DNA from: an uncultured Polymorphobacter sp.
GTDB lineage: Bacteria > Pseudomonadota > Alphaproteobacteria > Sphingomonadales > Sphingomonadaceae
Direction of reading: 5' to 3'
Assembly: GCA_937871645.1 (NCBI GenBank)
Contig: CALMPZ010000612.1
Span: 1-5,533, forward strand
Length of the DNA: 5,533 bases
Made by a program: the position numbers and the translations under genes. The notes under the pieces are model-generated. The model saw only the letters and a list, made by a program, of their open reading frames with translations. It was not told the DNA's origin and ran no database searches. Of the stretch, positions 1 to 5,533 are shown in pieces. How positions within the stretch are numbered: the stretch's first letter is position 1; the number at the start of each line of letters is the position of its first letter.

Positions 1-680
1 GAAGACAAGGCCCAGCTTGCCGCCACCCAGTCGGCGATGCTGCCCTGTTGCCAGCGCGCGCGCTGCGCGGCGCTGATCGATTGCGGGGTGACCACCGGCG
101 GCGCGGTCAGCGCGCGTTCGGCGAGTTCGCGGTCCCAGATGCGGTGCAGGTTGAGCAGCGTGTCGGGGTCATAGCCGTAGCGCACCTTGACCTCGTTGCC
201 GCCGCGGTCACCGCTGTCGCTGACATGCAGCGGCTGGTGCAGATCGCCGACCAGGTGCGCGACAAAGCCCAACGCTTCGAGGCGTTTGCGCGGCGGCTGC
301 CGGCGGTCGGCGAGCACGACGATCTGCCGGTCGAGCTGCACGGTCAGGCAATTGCCGCCGGCGCAGCCGCTGGCGATGTCGAAGCGGCCGCAGCGTGGAA
401 TGTTCTGGTAGTGCCACTTCGCGGCATAGGCGTAGCGGTCGCCGAGGCCGCGCACGCAGTCGGGCCAGCTTGCCGCATCCGCCAGGCTGCGAATCGGGCA
501 ATCGGGGGTGCCGAGCTTCGCGTTCTGCGCCAGCAGCCGGGCGAGTTCGGCGCGGGCGGCGGGCGTCAGTTCATTATCGGCGATGCGGCCGGTCAGCCGG
601 TGGGCATAATCCCCCCACGCCGCTGCAGGCGCACCGTACAAGGCGGCAGCGAGCGCGAGTAGGGCCAGCACGCGCTTCAT
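1..680 (-). CDS. S1/P1-type zinc-dependent nuclease, secreted (C-terminus cut off by window edge)
   Basis: S1/P1 nucleases are trinuclear-zinc enzymes that cleave single-stranded DNA and RNA and remove 3'-phosphates from nucleotides; this one should act in the periplasm or outside the cell. I translated 226 residues by hand from the ATG at 680. Residues 1-21 form a signal peptide (MKR, a Leu/Ala core, then APAAA). Cleavage would expose Trp22, as the family requires, because the mature N-terminal Trp binds zinc. All nine family zinc ligands can be placed: W22, H27 (WGDYAH), D74 (SWPD), H90 (KWHYQN), H142/D146/H152 (HLVGDLHQPLH), H179 and D183 (LHRIWD). Cysteines 97, 106 and 111 in the RCGRF..GCAGGNC stretch may form disulfides. 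The visible part ends near a helix resembling the family's C-terminal region, so perhaps 40-60 residues are missing. The start overlaps the stop of the upstream glycosyltransferase gene as ATGA, and I see no clear ribosome binding site, which suggests translational coupling. The family assignment is secure; the biological substrate (phosphate scavenging or nucleic-acid turnover) is inference. Confidence 0.93.
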   Translation of the reverse strand, partial: MKRVLALLALAAALYGAPAAAWGDYAHRLTGRIADNELTPAARAELARLLAQNAKLGTPDCPIRSLADAASWPDCVRGLGDRYAYAAKWHYQNIPRCGRFDIASGCAGGNCLTVQLDRQIVVLADRRQPPRKRLEALGFVAHLVGDLHQPLHVSDSGDRGGNEVKVRYGYDPDTLLNLHRIWDRELAERALTAPPVVTPQSISAAQRARWQQGSIADWVAASWALS

Positions 681-2194
681 TGAGGCGCTGGCCGCAGCCA
701 CAGTACGGCCTTGTCGACAGGGCTGTTCAGTCGCCGGTAGCCATGGCGCGCCGCCCAGTCGTCGAGCGCTTCGTCAGGGGAGCGCTTCCGGTTGATCGGC
801 GAGCGCTGTTCATAACCGGTGACGATGGCGAGCGGCGCGGCGGCAAAGGCCGCGTCGAGCGTCCGCCAGCTGATGGCATGGAATGCTGCCAGTTCGGCAT
901 CACTGCGCAGGTCGCCGCTGCGGAACACGAACACGCCGGTGGCAAAGCGCGGATCGAGATCGAAACCGCTGTCGATGACGACCAGCGGCGTGAAGCTGGC
1001 GATCTTGCCGTCGGCGGGGGTGAAACCGGCGGCGCGCAGTGACTGGCCGATCCATTGCGCCTCGGCTGTGGTGCGCAGCGCGGCGGGCGCGCCGGTGCGG
1101 CGGATATCGATCAGCGCGGAAACGGCAAAACCGATGGTCGCCGCCACCGTCATCGCCAGCAGCAGCCACTTGGCGCGTCGTACGTGCGGCGCCGGCAGCG
1201 CCGCCAGCACCAGCCCGGTCAGCACGAACAACGGGATCAGCGCCGGCATGAAGTATTGCTTCCACACCGGCGTCGGTGCCAGCGCCCCGATGAGGCCGCC
1301 GATCAGCAGTACGGCAATCGGCGCGGCACGCTTCGGCAGTGTCCGGCGGCGCCACACCAGCAGCAGCAGCGCCGCCAGCGCCGGCCCCTGCGCCAGATAC
1401 CACGGCGCCTGCCACAGCTTGGCGGGTTGCGTCAGCCGCCCGTCGAGGCCGTTCTGGCGGTACCAGTCGAACACGCCCTCGGTGCCGAAAGTGACGACGC
1501 CGAACATGAAGGCGGCAGGCGCGGCGTGCCAGAAATACAGTGCCGGCAGCAGCCCGGCGATGCCGCCGATGCCGTAGCCGACAAACTCGCTCCAGCGGCG
1601 TCGGCGCACCAGCGCTTCGAGCAGCAACCAGCCGCCGACCGCCGCACCGGCAAAGCCGAACGAGATCTTCGCCGATGCCGCAAGCCCGAGCGCGACACCA
1701 ACCGCCGCCCAGCGCAGCGACGTGCGTGCATCGACGGTCAGCCATGTCGCGGCGGCGAGCAGCAGCGCCGGCAACGCATCATTGCGCGCGACGCTGACAT
1801 CGAACATGAAACTGGTGCAGCCGGCCAGCGCCAACGTCGCCACCCACGCCGTGCGATCGGGAACTTCCAGTCGCCGCTGCGTCGCGTGAACCAGCATAAG
1901 CACCAGCACGCCGCAAATGGCATTGGCCAGCCGCAGCACGATGAAATCCTGGCCGGGGTGGCCGACCAGCACGTTGAACAGCAACGGCTGCAACGGCGTC
2001 TGCAGATAGAGAAAATCGATGAAAGGCAGGCTGTGCCGCGCCAGCCAGACGGCGGCGACATACTGGTTTTCGTCATGGCTGATCGGCGACACCAGCGCCA
2101 GCACCGCCAGCCATAGCGCCAGTACCGACCACAATGCCAAACCGGCCCAGGCGGGCACCGGGTCGGTCGAACGGGAACGCGCGGCTACGGACAT
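677..2194 (-). CDS. Polytopic membrane glycosyltransferase, GT-C / PMT (GT39-like) family
   Basis: This is a likely inner-membrane glycosyltransferase using a polyprenyl-phosphate sugar donor, as is known for the ArnT/PMT fold; acceptor and sugar cannot be told from sequence. From the ATG at 2194 it has 505 residues. About 10-11 hydrophobic segments span residues 16-364, for example 16-37, 84-104, 115-131, 141-154, 162-195, 204-223, 264-281, 291-307, 315-333 and 342-363. A soluble C-terminal domain of about 140 residues follows. The first outer loop carries SHDENQY (H40-D41-E42), the acidic pair typical of GT-C catalysis, followed by PFIDFLYLQTPLQP. VARNDALPALL (N138-D139) resembles the second acidic motif, and KQYFMPALIPL (312-321) resembles the conserved PMT-type segment. 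The open frame continues to 2275, with ATGs at 2233 and 2275, but those starts would leave almost no spacer before, or overlap, the divergent gene at 2240. I chose 2194 because it places the first membrane helix right after a short basic N-terminus; 2233 remains possible. No strong Shine-Dalgarno was found. Its stop overlaps the nuclease start. Confidence 0.82.
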   Translation of the reverse strand: MSVAARSRSTDPVPAWAGLALWSVLALWLAVLALVSPISHDENQYVAAVWLARHSLPFIDFLYLQTPLQPLLFNVLVGHPGQDFIVLRLANAICGVLVLMLVHATQRRLEVPDRTAWVATLALAGCTSFMFDVSVARNDALPALLLAAATWLTVDARTSLRWAAVGVALGLAASAKISFGFAGAAVGGWLLLEALVRRRRWSEFVGYGIGGIAGLLPALYFWHAAPAAFMFGVVTFGTEGVFDWYRQNGLDGRLTQPAKLWQAPWYLAQGPALAALLLLVWRRRTLPKRAAPIAVLLIGGLIGALAPTPVWKQYFMPALIPLFVLTGLVLAALPAPHVRRAKWLLLAMTVAATIGFAVSALIDIRRTGAPAALRTTAEAQWIGQSLRAAGFTPADGKIASFTPLVVIDSGFDLDPRFATGVFVFRSGDLRSDAELAAFHAISWRTLDAAFAAAPLAIVTGYEQRSPINRKRSPDEALDDWAARHGYRRLNSPVDKAVLWLRPAPQ

Positions 2195-2239
2195 AGCTTG
2201 TGATAGGGAAGCCGGCCCGCGAATGCTAGGCATGCCGCC
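2195..2239. promoter_or_regulatory. 45-bp divergent spacer between the glycosyltransferase and 2H phosphoesterase genes
   Basis: The two genes are transcribed away from each other across this short gap, so their promoters must lie here or reach into the neighbouring coding ends. It contains an 8-bp perfect palindrome GGCATGCC (2229-2236) just before the plus-strand start, and an AGG (2228-2230) nine bases upstream of the ATG at 2240 that could be a weak Shine-Dalgarno. For the plus strand, TTGTGA (2199-2204) followed 17 bases later by AATGCT is only a poor match to a sigma-70-type promoter. The existence of regulatory signals here is inferred from layout, not from a recognised box. Confidence 0.35.
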
Positions 2240-2776
2240 ATGCCTGATACAGCTACGCCCGCCGCCACCTACCACCGCCCGCTAATCCTGACCGCGCAGC
2301 TTGACCGCACCGCGTCGGCGCGGTTCGAGGCACTGCGCCGCGCGCATTTCCCGCCCGAACGCAACGTGGTGCCGGCGCATGTCACGCTGTTCCACCAATT
2401 ACCGGGCAGCACGCTCGACGCGGTCGTCGCGCATCTGCTGGCAGTGGCACGCGCGCAGCCGGTGCTGCTGGCCGAGGTCGCGCCGCCGCGGTCGCTCGGC
2501 AACGACGTGGCGTTCGACCTGCGCTGCCCCGAACTGACTTCATTGCATGCCGACCTTGCCGCGCACTGGACCGGGCTGACGATCGCGCAGGACCATGGCC
2601 GGCTGCGGGCGCACGTGACGGTGCAGAACAAGGTCAGCGCCGCGACCGCAGCGGCGACGTTGCAACTGCTGGCGGCCGACTTCCTGCCGTGGCGCGTGCA
2701 GGTCACCGGCGTGACGCTGTGGCGTTATCTCGGCGGGCCGTGGCAGCATATTCGCGATATCGGCTTTCGCCGCTGA
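2240..2776 (+). CDS. 2'-5' RNA ligase family protein (2H phosphoesterase)
   Basis: Proteins of this superfamily (LigT/ThpR-like) act on 2',5'- or 2',3'-cyclic phosphodiester bonds in RNA or nucleotides, in the cytoplasm. The 178-residue product has the two hallmark HxT motifs: PAHVTLF (H47, T49) and RAHVTVQ (H125, T127). Their spacing of 78 residues fits the two-lobed 2H fold, in which the histidines face each other across the cleft. The usual LIL.AQLD-type first strand is seen at residues 14-22, and length is normal for the family. There is no signal peptide or membrane segment. The ATG at 2240 is preferred because the first strand begins soon after it and the next downstream ATG in sequence would lose it. 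It stands alone on the plus strand, divergent from the glycosyltransferase and separated from the next gene by 268 bp, so it is probably monocistronic. The natural substrate of most bacterial members is not settled; cyclic phosphodiesterase activity is at least as likely as ligase activity. Confidence 0.88.
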   Translation: MPDTATPAATYHRPLILTAQLDRTASARFEALRRAHFPPERNVVPAHVTLFHQLPGSTLDAVVAHLLAVARAQPVLLAEVAPPRSLGNDVAFDLRCPELTSLHADLAAHWTGLTIAQDHGRLRAHVTVQNKVSAATAAATLQLLAADFLPWRVQVTGVTLWRYLGGPWQHIRDIGFRR

Positions 2777-2966
2777 GGTTGCGTTGGCATCGGCGGGCAA
2801 ATGCCTCGCCGCCGCTGGTCTTTCTGGCGGCGCTTGGAATTGCCGGTGCGCGCGGCCGCGGGGCATCAGCCGTGCGCACGACGCTGCGCGAAACCTTGCG
2901 GGTCGTGCTGGCGATAGCAGTAATAGCATGTATCGGTCGGCGGTTTGGTGTTGTTGTCTGAGGGGG

Positions 2967-3001
2967 GCTTGGCAAGGTGGGGCGATTGCGGTTAGCCAAG
3001 C
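2967..3001. repeat. 7-bp perfect inverted repeat, possible operator or weak stem
   Basis: GCTTGGC (2967-2973) and GCCAAGC (2995-3001) are exact reverse complements 21 bases apart, 44 bases before the transpeptidase start. They overlap the weak promoter-like hexamers noted in this gap. The arm-to-arm centre distance (28 bases) is not a whole number of helical turns, so a dimeric operator is not strongly favoured; chance in GC-rich DNA is plausible. Confidence 0.25.
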
Positions 3002-3030
3002 AGTACTGGTGCGCCGCGCGCCTGGCCGAA

Positions 3031-3037
3031 AGAGGGG
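3031..3037 (+). promoter_or_regulatory. Ribosome binding site fixing the L,D-transpeptidase start
   Basis: AGAGGGG lies 7 bases before the ATG at 3045 and is the clearest Shine-Dalgarno-like sequence in the window. It decides the start of the transpeptidase: the reading frame is open back to 2784, but only the 3045 start is followed directly by a signal peptide ([10 protein letters not shown]). Confidence 0.75.
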
Positions 3038-3044
3038 TATTGCC

Positions 3045-4040
3045 ATGAATCTGACCCGCCGCCTGCTTGTTGGCACCGCATTGTTCTTGCCGCTGGCGCC
3101 GGCTTTCGGACAGGGCGCGACGGTGTCGTCGGCGCTCGACCTCGCCAAGGCCGCCGATACGCTGAAGCCAGGGCAATGGGTGTTTGCGCCGTCGCTGGCG
3201 CCGGCCGGGCCGATTGTCATCATGGTCGATCTGTCGCGCCAGACGGCTACCGTTTACCGCAACGGCGTTCGCATTGGCGTGTCGACGGTTTCGACCGGCA
3301 AGCCCGGCCATGAAACGCCCACCGGCGTGTTCACCATCCTGCAAAAGGATGCCAACCATCATTCGAGCCTCTACAACAACGCGCCGATGAAATTTCAGGA
3401 ACGGCTGACCTGGGACGGTGTCGCGCTGCACGCCGGCGGGCTGCCCGGCTACCCCGAAAGCCATGGCTGCATCCATTTGCCGCTGGAGTTTTCGAAGGAA
3501 TTGTTCGCCATCACCACCACCGGCATGACGGTGATCGTGTCGGGTCGCGCCGGCACCGTCGCCACCTATCCGGCCGATGGCGTGCTGGCGCCGCTCGGCG
3601 TCGGCGGCAGCGTCGAAACACATGTGCCGCTGGCCAGCAACGAAGCCTATCGCTGGACCCCAGAAATCATGCCGGCCGGGCCGTTGACCATCGTCGTCAG
3701 CCAGTCGGATCAGCGCGTCATCGTCATGCGCAACGGCGTCGAAATCGGCCGCGCCAGGGCGCAGATAGATCCGCCGGGCTTCGGCACGCATGTGCTGGTG
3801 CTGGCGTCCGACACCGGTGGCCGTGCCGTCTGGCACTATGCCGATGTCCCCGGCCATGCCGGCGAAGCCGAAATGCCCGTTGACGCCAGCATCCTGCAGC
3901 GCGTTCACATGCCCGCGGCGTTCTACACTGGGCTGCAAAGCCAGATCGTGCCCGGCACCACTGTGCTGCTGACCGGCGCCCCCGTGGTCAGCACCACGAC
4001 CGGCGTCGGCATGTCGGTGCTGTCGGCAACCAAGACCTGA
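3045..4040 (+). CDS. Periplasmic L,D-transpeptidase (YkuD domain) with degenerate C-terminal repeat
   Basis: YkuD L,D-transpeptidases form 3-3 peptidoglycan cross-links or attach proteins to peptidoglycan in the periplasm through a cysteine acyl-enzyme. The product has 331 residues. Residues 1-23 are a signal peptide (NLTRR, hydrophobic core, APAFGQ). The YkuD domain spans about 57-166: strands [18 protein letters not shown], then [16 protein letters not shown] (83-98), then the active site with H129 (LHAGG), H140 and C142 (SHGCIHLP). The residue after SHGCI is His144, where most family members have Arg. Residues 209-310 look like a second, degraded copy of the domain: [23 protein letters not shown] parallels the first domain's start, but no SHGC motif follows, so only the first copy can be catalytic. 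The start is set by a good ribosome binding site. The stop overlaps the next gene's start as TGATG, pointing to one transcript with the symporter. Cross-linking versus another cysteine-dependent role cannot be separated from sequence. Confidence 0.92.
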   Translation: MNLTRRLLVGTALFLPLAPAFGQGATVSSALDLAKAADTLKPGQWVFAPSLAPAGPIVIMVDLSRQTATVYRNGVRIGVSTVSTGKPGHETPTGVFTILQKDANHHSSLYNNAPMKFQERLTWDGVALHAGGLPGYPESHGCIHLPLEFSKELFAITTTGMTVIVSGRAGTVATYPADGVLAPLGVGGSVETHVPLASNEAYRWTPEIMPAGPLTIVVSQSDQRVIVMRNGVEIGRARAQIDPPGFGTHVLVLASDTGGRAVWHYADVPGHAGEAEMPVDASILQRVHMPAAFYTGLQSQIVPGTTVLLTGAPVVSTTTGVGMSVLSATKT

Positions 4041-5377
4041 TGGTTGCCGGCGTGGCGCATCCCAAGGTCCGGACGCCACTGGTCCGCCAGCTGTATTTCC
4101 AGGTCGTCGTCGCCATCGTGCTCGGGGTGGCGCTGGGATTCGTTGCGCCGGAGTTTGCCGCGTCGCTGAAGCCGCTCGGCGACGCGTTCATCAAGCTCGT
4201 CAAGATGATCATCGCGCCGGTGATCTTCCTGTCGGTCGCCACCGGCATCGCGCACATGGCCGAAATCGGCAGCGTCGGGCGCGTGGTCGGCAAGGCGTTC
4301 GCCTATTTCCTGACCTTCTCGACGCTGGCGCTGCTCATTGGGCTGGCGGTCGGCAACATTGTCCAGCCCGGCGCCGGGCTGCACATCAACCCCGCCGATC
4401 TCGATGCCAGCGCCGTCGCCGACTATGTCGCCAAGGCGCATGACAGCAGCATCACCGGCTTTCTGGTCAACATCATCCCGGCCACCTTCCTCGGCGCACT
4501 GGCGAACGGCGAAATCCTGCAGGTGCTGTTCGTCGCCATCCTGACCGGCATCGCCATGTCGCTCGTCGGTCCCGCCGCCGACCCGCTGCGCCACATCTTC
4601 GATTCGGCGCAGACGGTGGTGTTCCGCATCGTCGCCATCCTGATGCGCGCCGCCCCCATCGGCGCGTTCGGCGCCATGGCGTTCACCATCGGCAAGTTCG
4701 GCGTCGCCGCACTCGCCAAACTCGCGCTGCTCGTCGGCAGTTTCTACATCACCGCGCTGCTGTTCGTGTTCGTCATCCTCGGTGCCGTCGGCTGGGCAGC
4801 GGGCTTCTCGATCTTCAAGCTGGTGCGCTACCTCAAGGAAGAACTGCTGCTGGTGCTCGGCACCTCGTCATCCGAATCGGCGCTGCCGGCACTGATGACC
4901 AAGATGGAGGCCGCCGGCTGCCGCCCCTCGGTCGTCGGGCTGGTCGTGCCAACGGGCTATTCGTTCAACCTCGACGGCACCAACATCTACATGACGCTGG
5001 CTGCGCTGTTCATCGCGCAGGCTTGCGACATCCACCTCAGCCTCGGCGAACAGGCGCTGCTGCTCGGCGTCGCCATGCTGACCTCGAAGGGCGCGGCGGG
5101 CGTCACCGGAGCCGGCTTCATCACGCTGGCGGCCACGCTGCAGGTCGTGCCGTCGCTGCCGGTGGCCGGCATGGCACTCATCCTCGGCGTCGACCGCTTC
5201 ATGAGCGAATGCCGCTCGCTGACCAACTTCATCGGCAATGCGGTGGCGACGATCGTCGTGGCGAAGTGGGAAGGCGGGCTCGACAGTGCGCGCCTGACCG
5301 CGGCGCTCGACGGGCGTTTGCATGTCGCGGCGCCGGCGTTTGAAACCGAACTCGAAGCGGCACTGGGGCAAGATTGA
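4040..5377 (+). CDS. dctA: C4-dicarboxylate:cation symporter, DctA type (DAACS family)
   Basis: DctA imports succinate, fumarate and malate across the inner membrane, driven by protons or sodium. The product has 445 residues, the usual length, with the family's eight helices and two re-entrant hairpins. Recognisable parts in order: [17 protein letters not shown] (17-33); [20 protein letters not shown] (52-71); hairpin 1 with the serine-rich GTSSSES (274-280); the unwound helix 7 motif NLDGT (310-314, NMDGT in relatives); hairpin 2 [14 protein letters not shown] (347-360); and helix 8 [19 protein letters not shown] (385-403) with R392, N396 and N400. By alignment from memory to the archaeal aspartate carrier GltPh, the positions of D394 and D405 are S389 and N400. 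This is the DctA pattern and favours dicarboxylates over glutamate or aspartate. The start overlaps the transpeptidase stop (TGATG) with no Shine-Dalgarno, so translation is probably coupled; a GTG at 4052 is a possible later start. No dctB/dctD regulators are in view. Confidence 0.9.
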   Translation: MVAGVAHPKVRTPLVRQLYFQVVVAIVLGVALGFVAPEFAASLKPLGDAFIKLVKMIIAPVIFLSVATGIAHMAEIGSVGRVVGKAFAYFLTFSTLALLIGLAVGNIVQPGAGLHINPADLDASAVADYVAKAHDSSITGFLVNIIPATFLGALANGEILQVLFVAILTGIAMSLVGPAADPLRHIFDSAQTVVFRIVAILMRAAPIGAFGAMAFTIGKFGVAALAKLALLVGSFYITALLFVFVILGAVGWAAGFSIFKLVRYLKEELLLVLGTSSSESALPALMTKMEAAGCRPSVVGLVVPTGYSFNLDGTNIYMTLAALFIAQACDIHLSLGEQALLLGVAMLTSKGAAGVTGAGFITLAATLQVVPSLPVAGMALILGVDRFMSECRSLTNFIGNAVATIVVAKWEGGLDSARLTAALDGRLHVAAPAFETELEAALGQD

Positions 5378-5392
5378 CAGGGCCTCCGGCGG

Positions 5393-5409
5393 GCAGGGGT
5401 GACCCCTGC
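5393..5409. repeat. Small hairpin in left outer arm of the palindromic element
   Basis: GCAGGGG (5393-5399), loop TGA, CCCCTGC (5403-5409): a perfect 7-bp GC-rich stem starting 16 bases after the symporter stop codon. It could work as an mRNA 3'-end structure, but no run of T follows, so I do not call an intrinsic terminator. Confidence 0.7.
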
Positions 5410-5426
5410 ACCCATTACATAGAGCA

Positions 5427-5494
5427 AGTCATTCCCGCGCAGGCGGGAATCCATCTCCAGCGCTGCATGGATTCCCGCCTGCGCGGGAATGACT
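5427..5494. repeat. Inner 28-bp perfect inverted repeat with dRS3-like cores
   Basis: Positions 5427-5454 and 5467-5494 are exact reverse complements separated by a 12-base loop CTCCAGCGCTGC, itself containing the palindrome CAGCGCTG (5458-5465). Each arm holds one ATTCCC-N8-GGGAAT unit (5431-5450 and 5471-5490), the consensus described for the Neisseria dRS3 repeat. Similar GTCATTCCCGCG...CGGGAATCC sequences are, to my recollection, scattered in many proteobacteria. Each unit can form its own 8-bp hairpin (ATTCCCGC/GCGGGAAT with loop GCAG on the left), so a single long hairpin or two short ones are alternative folds. Confidence 0.9.
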
Positions 5495-5513
5495 CAATGC
5501 GAAATAAATGGGT

Positions 5514-5530
5514 GCAGGCCTCAGGCCTGC
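5514..5530. repeat. Small hairpin in right outer arm of the palindromic element
   Basis: GCAGGCC (5514-5520), loop TCA, GGCCTGC (5524-5530): a perfect 7-bp stem, counterpart of the one in the left arm. Two base pairs differ from the mirror copy, and both partners change together, so pairing is kept. Confidence 0.7.
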
Positions 5531-5533
5531 CCG

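Larger units (their letters stand above)
2777..3044. other. 268-bp stretch without a convincing gene, upstream of the L,D-transpeptidase
   Basis: No coding frame here has family similarity I can recognise. A plus-strand frame starting from TTG at 2779 and ending at 2961 would give about 60 residues with one hydrophobic run (VVLAIAVIACIG). However, the first part is Arg-rich, and there is no ribosome binding site or ATG, so I do not call it. The right part is locally less GC-rich (around 2914-2960) and probably holds the promoter of the transpeptidase-symporter unit. The best promoter-like pair is TTGGCA (2969-2974), 17 bases, then TTAGCC (2992-2997), which is weak. No T-tract terminator for the upstream gene is visible. 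Confidence 0.5.
5390..5533. repeat. Nested palindromic intergenic element, about 144 bp (may extend past window)
   Basis: The stretch from 13 bases after the symporter stop to the window end folds back on itself. The outer arms, 5390-5416 and 5507-5533, are reverse complements at 23 of 27 positions. They enclose unpaired bases 5417-5426 and 5495-5506, then a perfect 28-bp inner inverted repeat. The right arm ends exactly at the window edge, so the true boundary is unknown. I see no open reading frame inside. The architecture resembles a non-autonomous palindromic repeat (REP/MITE-like). It may also act as an mRNA 3' stabiliser or transcript end for the symporter, although no T-tract follows within view. 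Confidence 0.8.

Noticed and set aside
48..662. Plus-strand open frame of 204 codons opposite the nuclease gene
   Set aside because: It is antisense to a gene with a full set of zinc ligands and a signal peptide; its product is Ala/Arg-rich with no recognisable domain, typical of GC-rich shadow frames.
1055..2116. Plus-strand open frame of 353 codons opposite the glycosyltransferase
   Set aside because: The product is dominated by Arg, Gln and His without hydrophobic cores or motifs, while the opposite strand encodes coherent membrane helices.
2779..2961. Possible small plus-strand gene in the central gap with one hydrophobic segment
   Set aside because: Would need a TTG start without a ribosome binding site, overlaps nothing conserved that I recognise, and is Arg-rich outside the hydrophobic run.
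2784..3044. 87-codon N-terminal extension of the L,D-transpeptidase
   Set aside because: It would bury the signal peptide inside the protein, is Cys/Arg-rich without similarity to the family, and the Shine-Dalgarno sits just before the 3045 ATG.
2703..4079. Minus-strand open frame of 458 codons opposite the L,D-transpeptidase
   Set aside because: Low-complexity His/Arg/Gly/Asp composition; the plus strand carries a ribosome binding site, signal peptide and SHGC active site.
3923..4594. Minus-strand open frame of 223 codons opposite the start of the symporter
   Set aside because: Asp/Arg/Gln-rich shadow of the symporter's hydrophobic helices; it also spans the junction of two well supported plus-strand genes.
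5393..5409. Rho-independent terminator of the symporter gene
   Set aside because: The stem is GC-rich and well placed, but it is followed by GCACCCATTACAT and not by a run of T, so the intrinsic terminator criterion is not met.
5427..5494. CRISPR-like pair of 28-bp repeats
   Set aside because: The two copies are inverted rather than direct, with a 12-base loop, so this is a palindromic element and not an array.

Overview
The window is GC-rich, densely coding bacterial DNA. Protein style, codon use and family content (Ala/Arg-rich proteins, an L,D-transpeptidase with an HAGxLPGYP..SHGC active site, a DctA-type carrier) suggest an alphaproteobacterium. A sphingomonad-like lineage is my best guess, but it is inferred from style and not proven by any marker gene. 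There are no rRNA, tRNA, CRISPR, phage or insertion-sequence genes.

Left half, minus strand: a two-gene unit reads leftward. The first gene (677-2194) encodes a polytopic GT-C/PMT-like glycosyltransferase. Its stop codon overlaps, as ATGA, the start of a secreted S1/P1-type zinc nuclease (start at 680). The nuclease runs off the left edge of the window but keeps all nine expected zinc ligands.

Centre: a 45-bp divergent spacer separates the glycosyltransferase from a plus-strand gene (2240-2776) for a 2H phosphoesterase of the 2'-5' RNA ligase type, with two HVT motifs. A 268-bp stretch without a convincing gene follows. It holds a weak promoter-like pair, a 7-bp inverted repeat and, at its end, a clear Shine-Dalgarno sequence.

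Right half, plus strand: a periplasmic YkuD L,D-transpeptidase (3045-4040) carries a degenerate second copy of part of its fold at the C-terminus. Its stop overlaps, as TGATG, the start of a DctA-type C4-dicarboxylate:cation symporter (4040-5377). The two are probably co-transcribed and translationally coupled, though no pathway obviously links them.

Right edge: a nested palindromic element of about 144 bp (5390-5533) follows the symporter. It has a 28-bp perfect inner inverted repeat built on ATTCCC-N8-GGGAAT (dRS3-like) units. Its 27-bp outer arms differ only at positions that preserve the small hairpin inside each arm. It is the most unusual thing here and looks like a small non-coding repeat family, perhaps also serving as the transcript end. 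The protein-coding part is otherwise ordinary housekeeping and envelope content; I see no evidence of a new multi-gene system.
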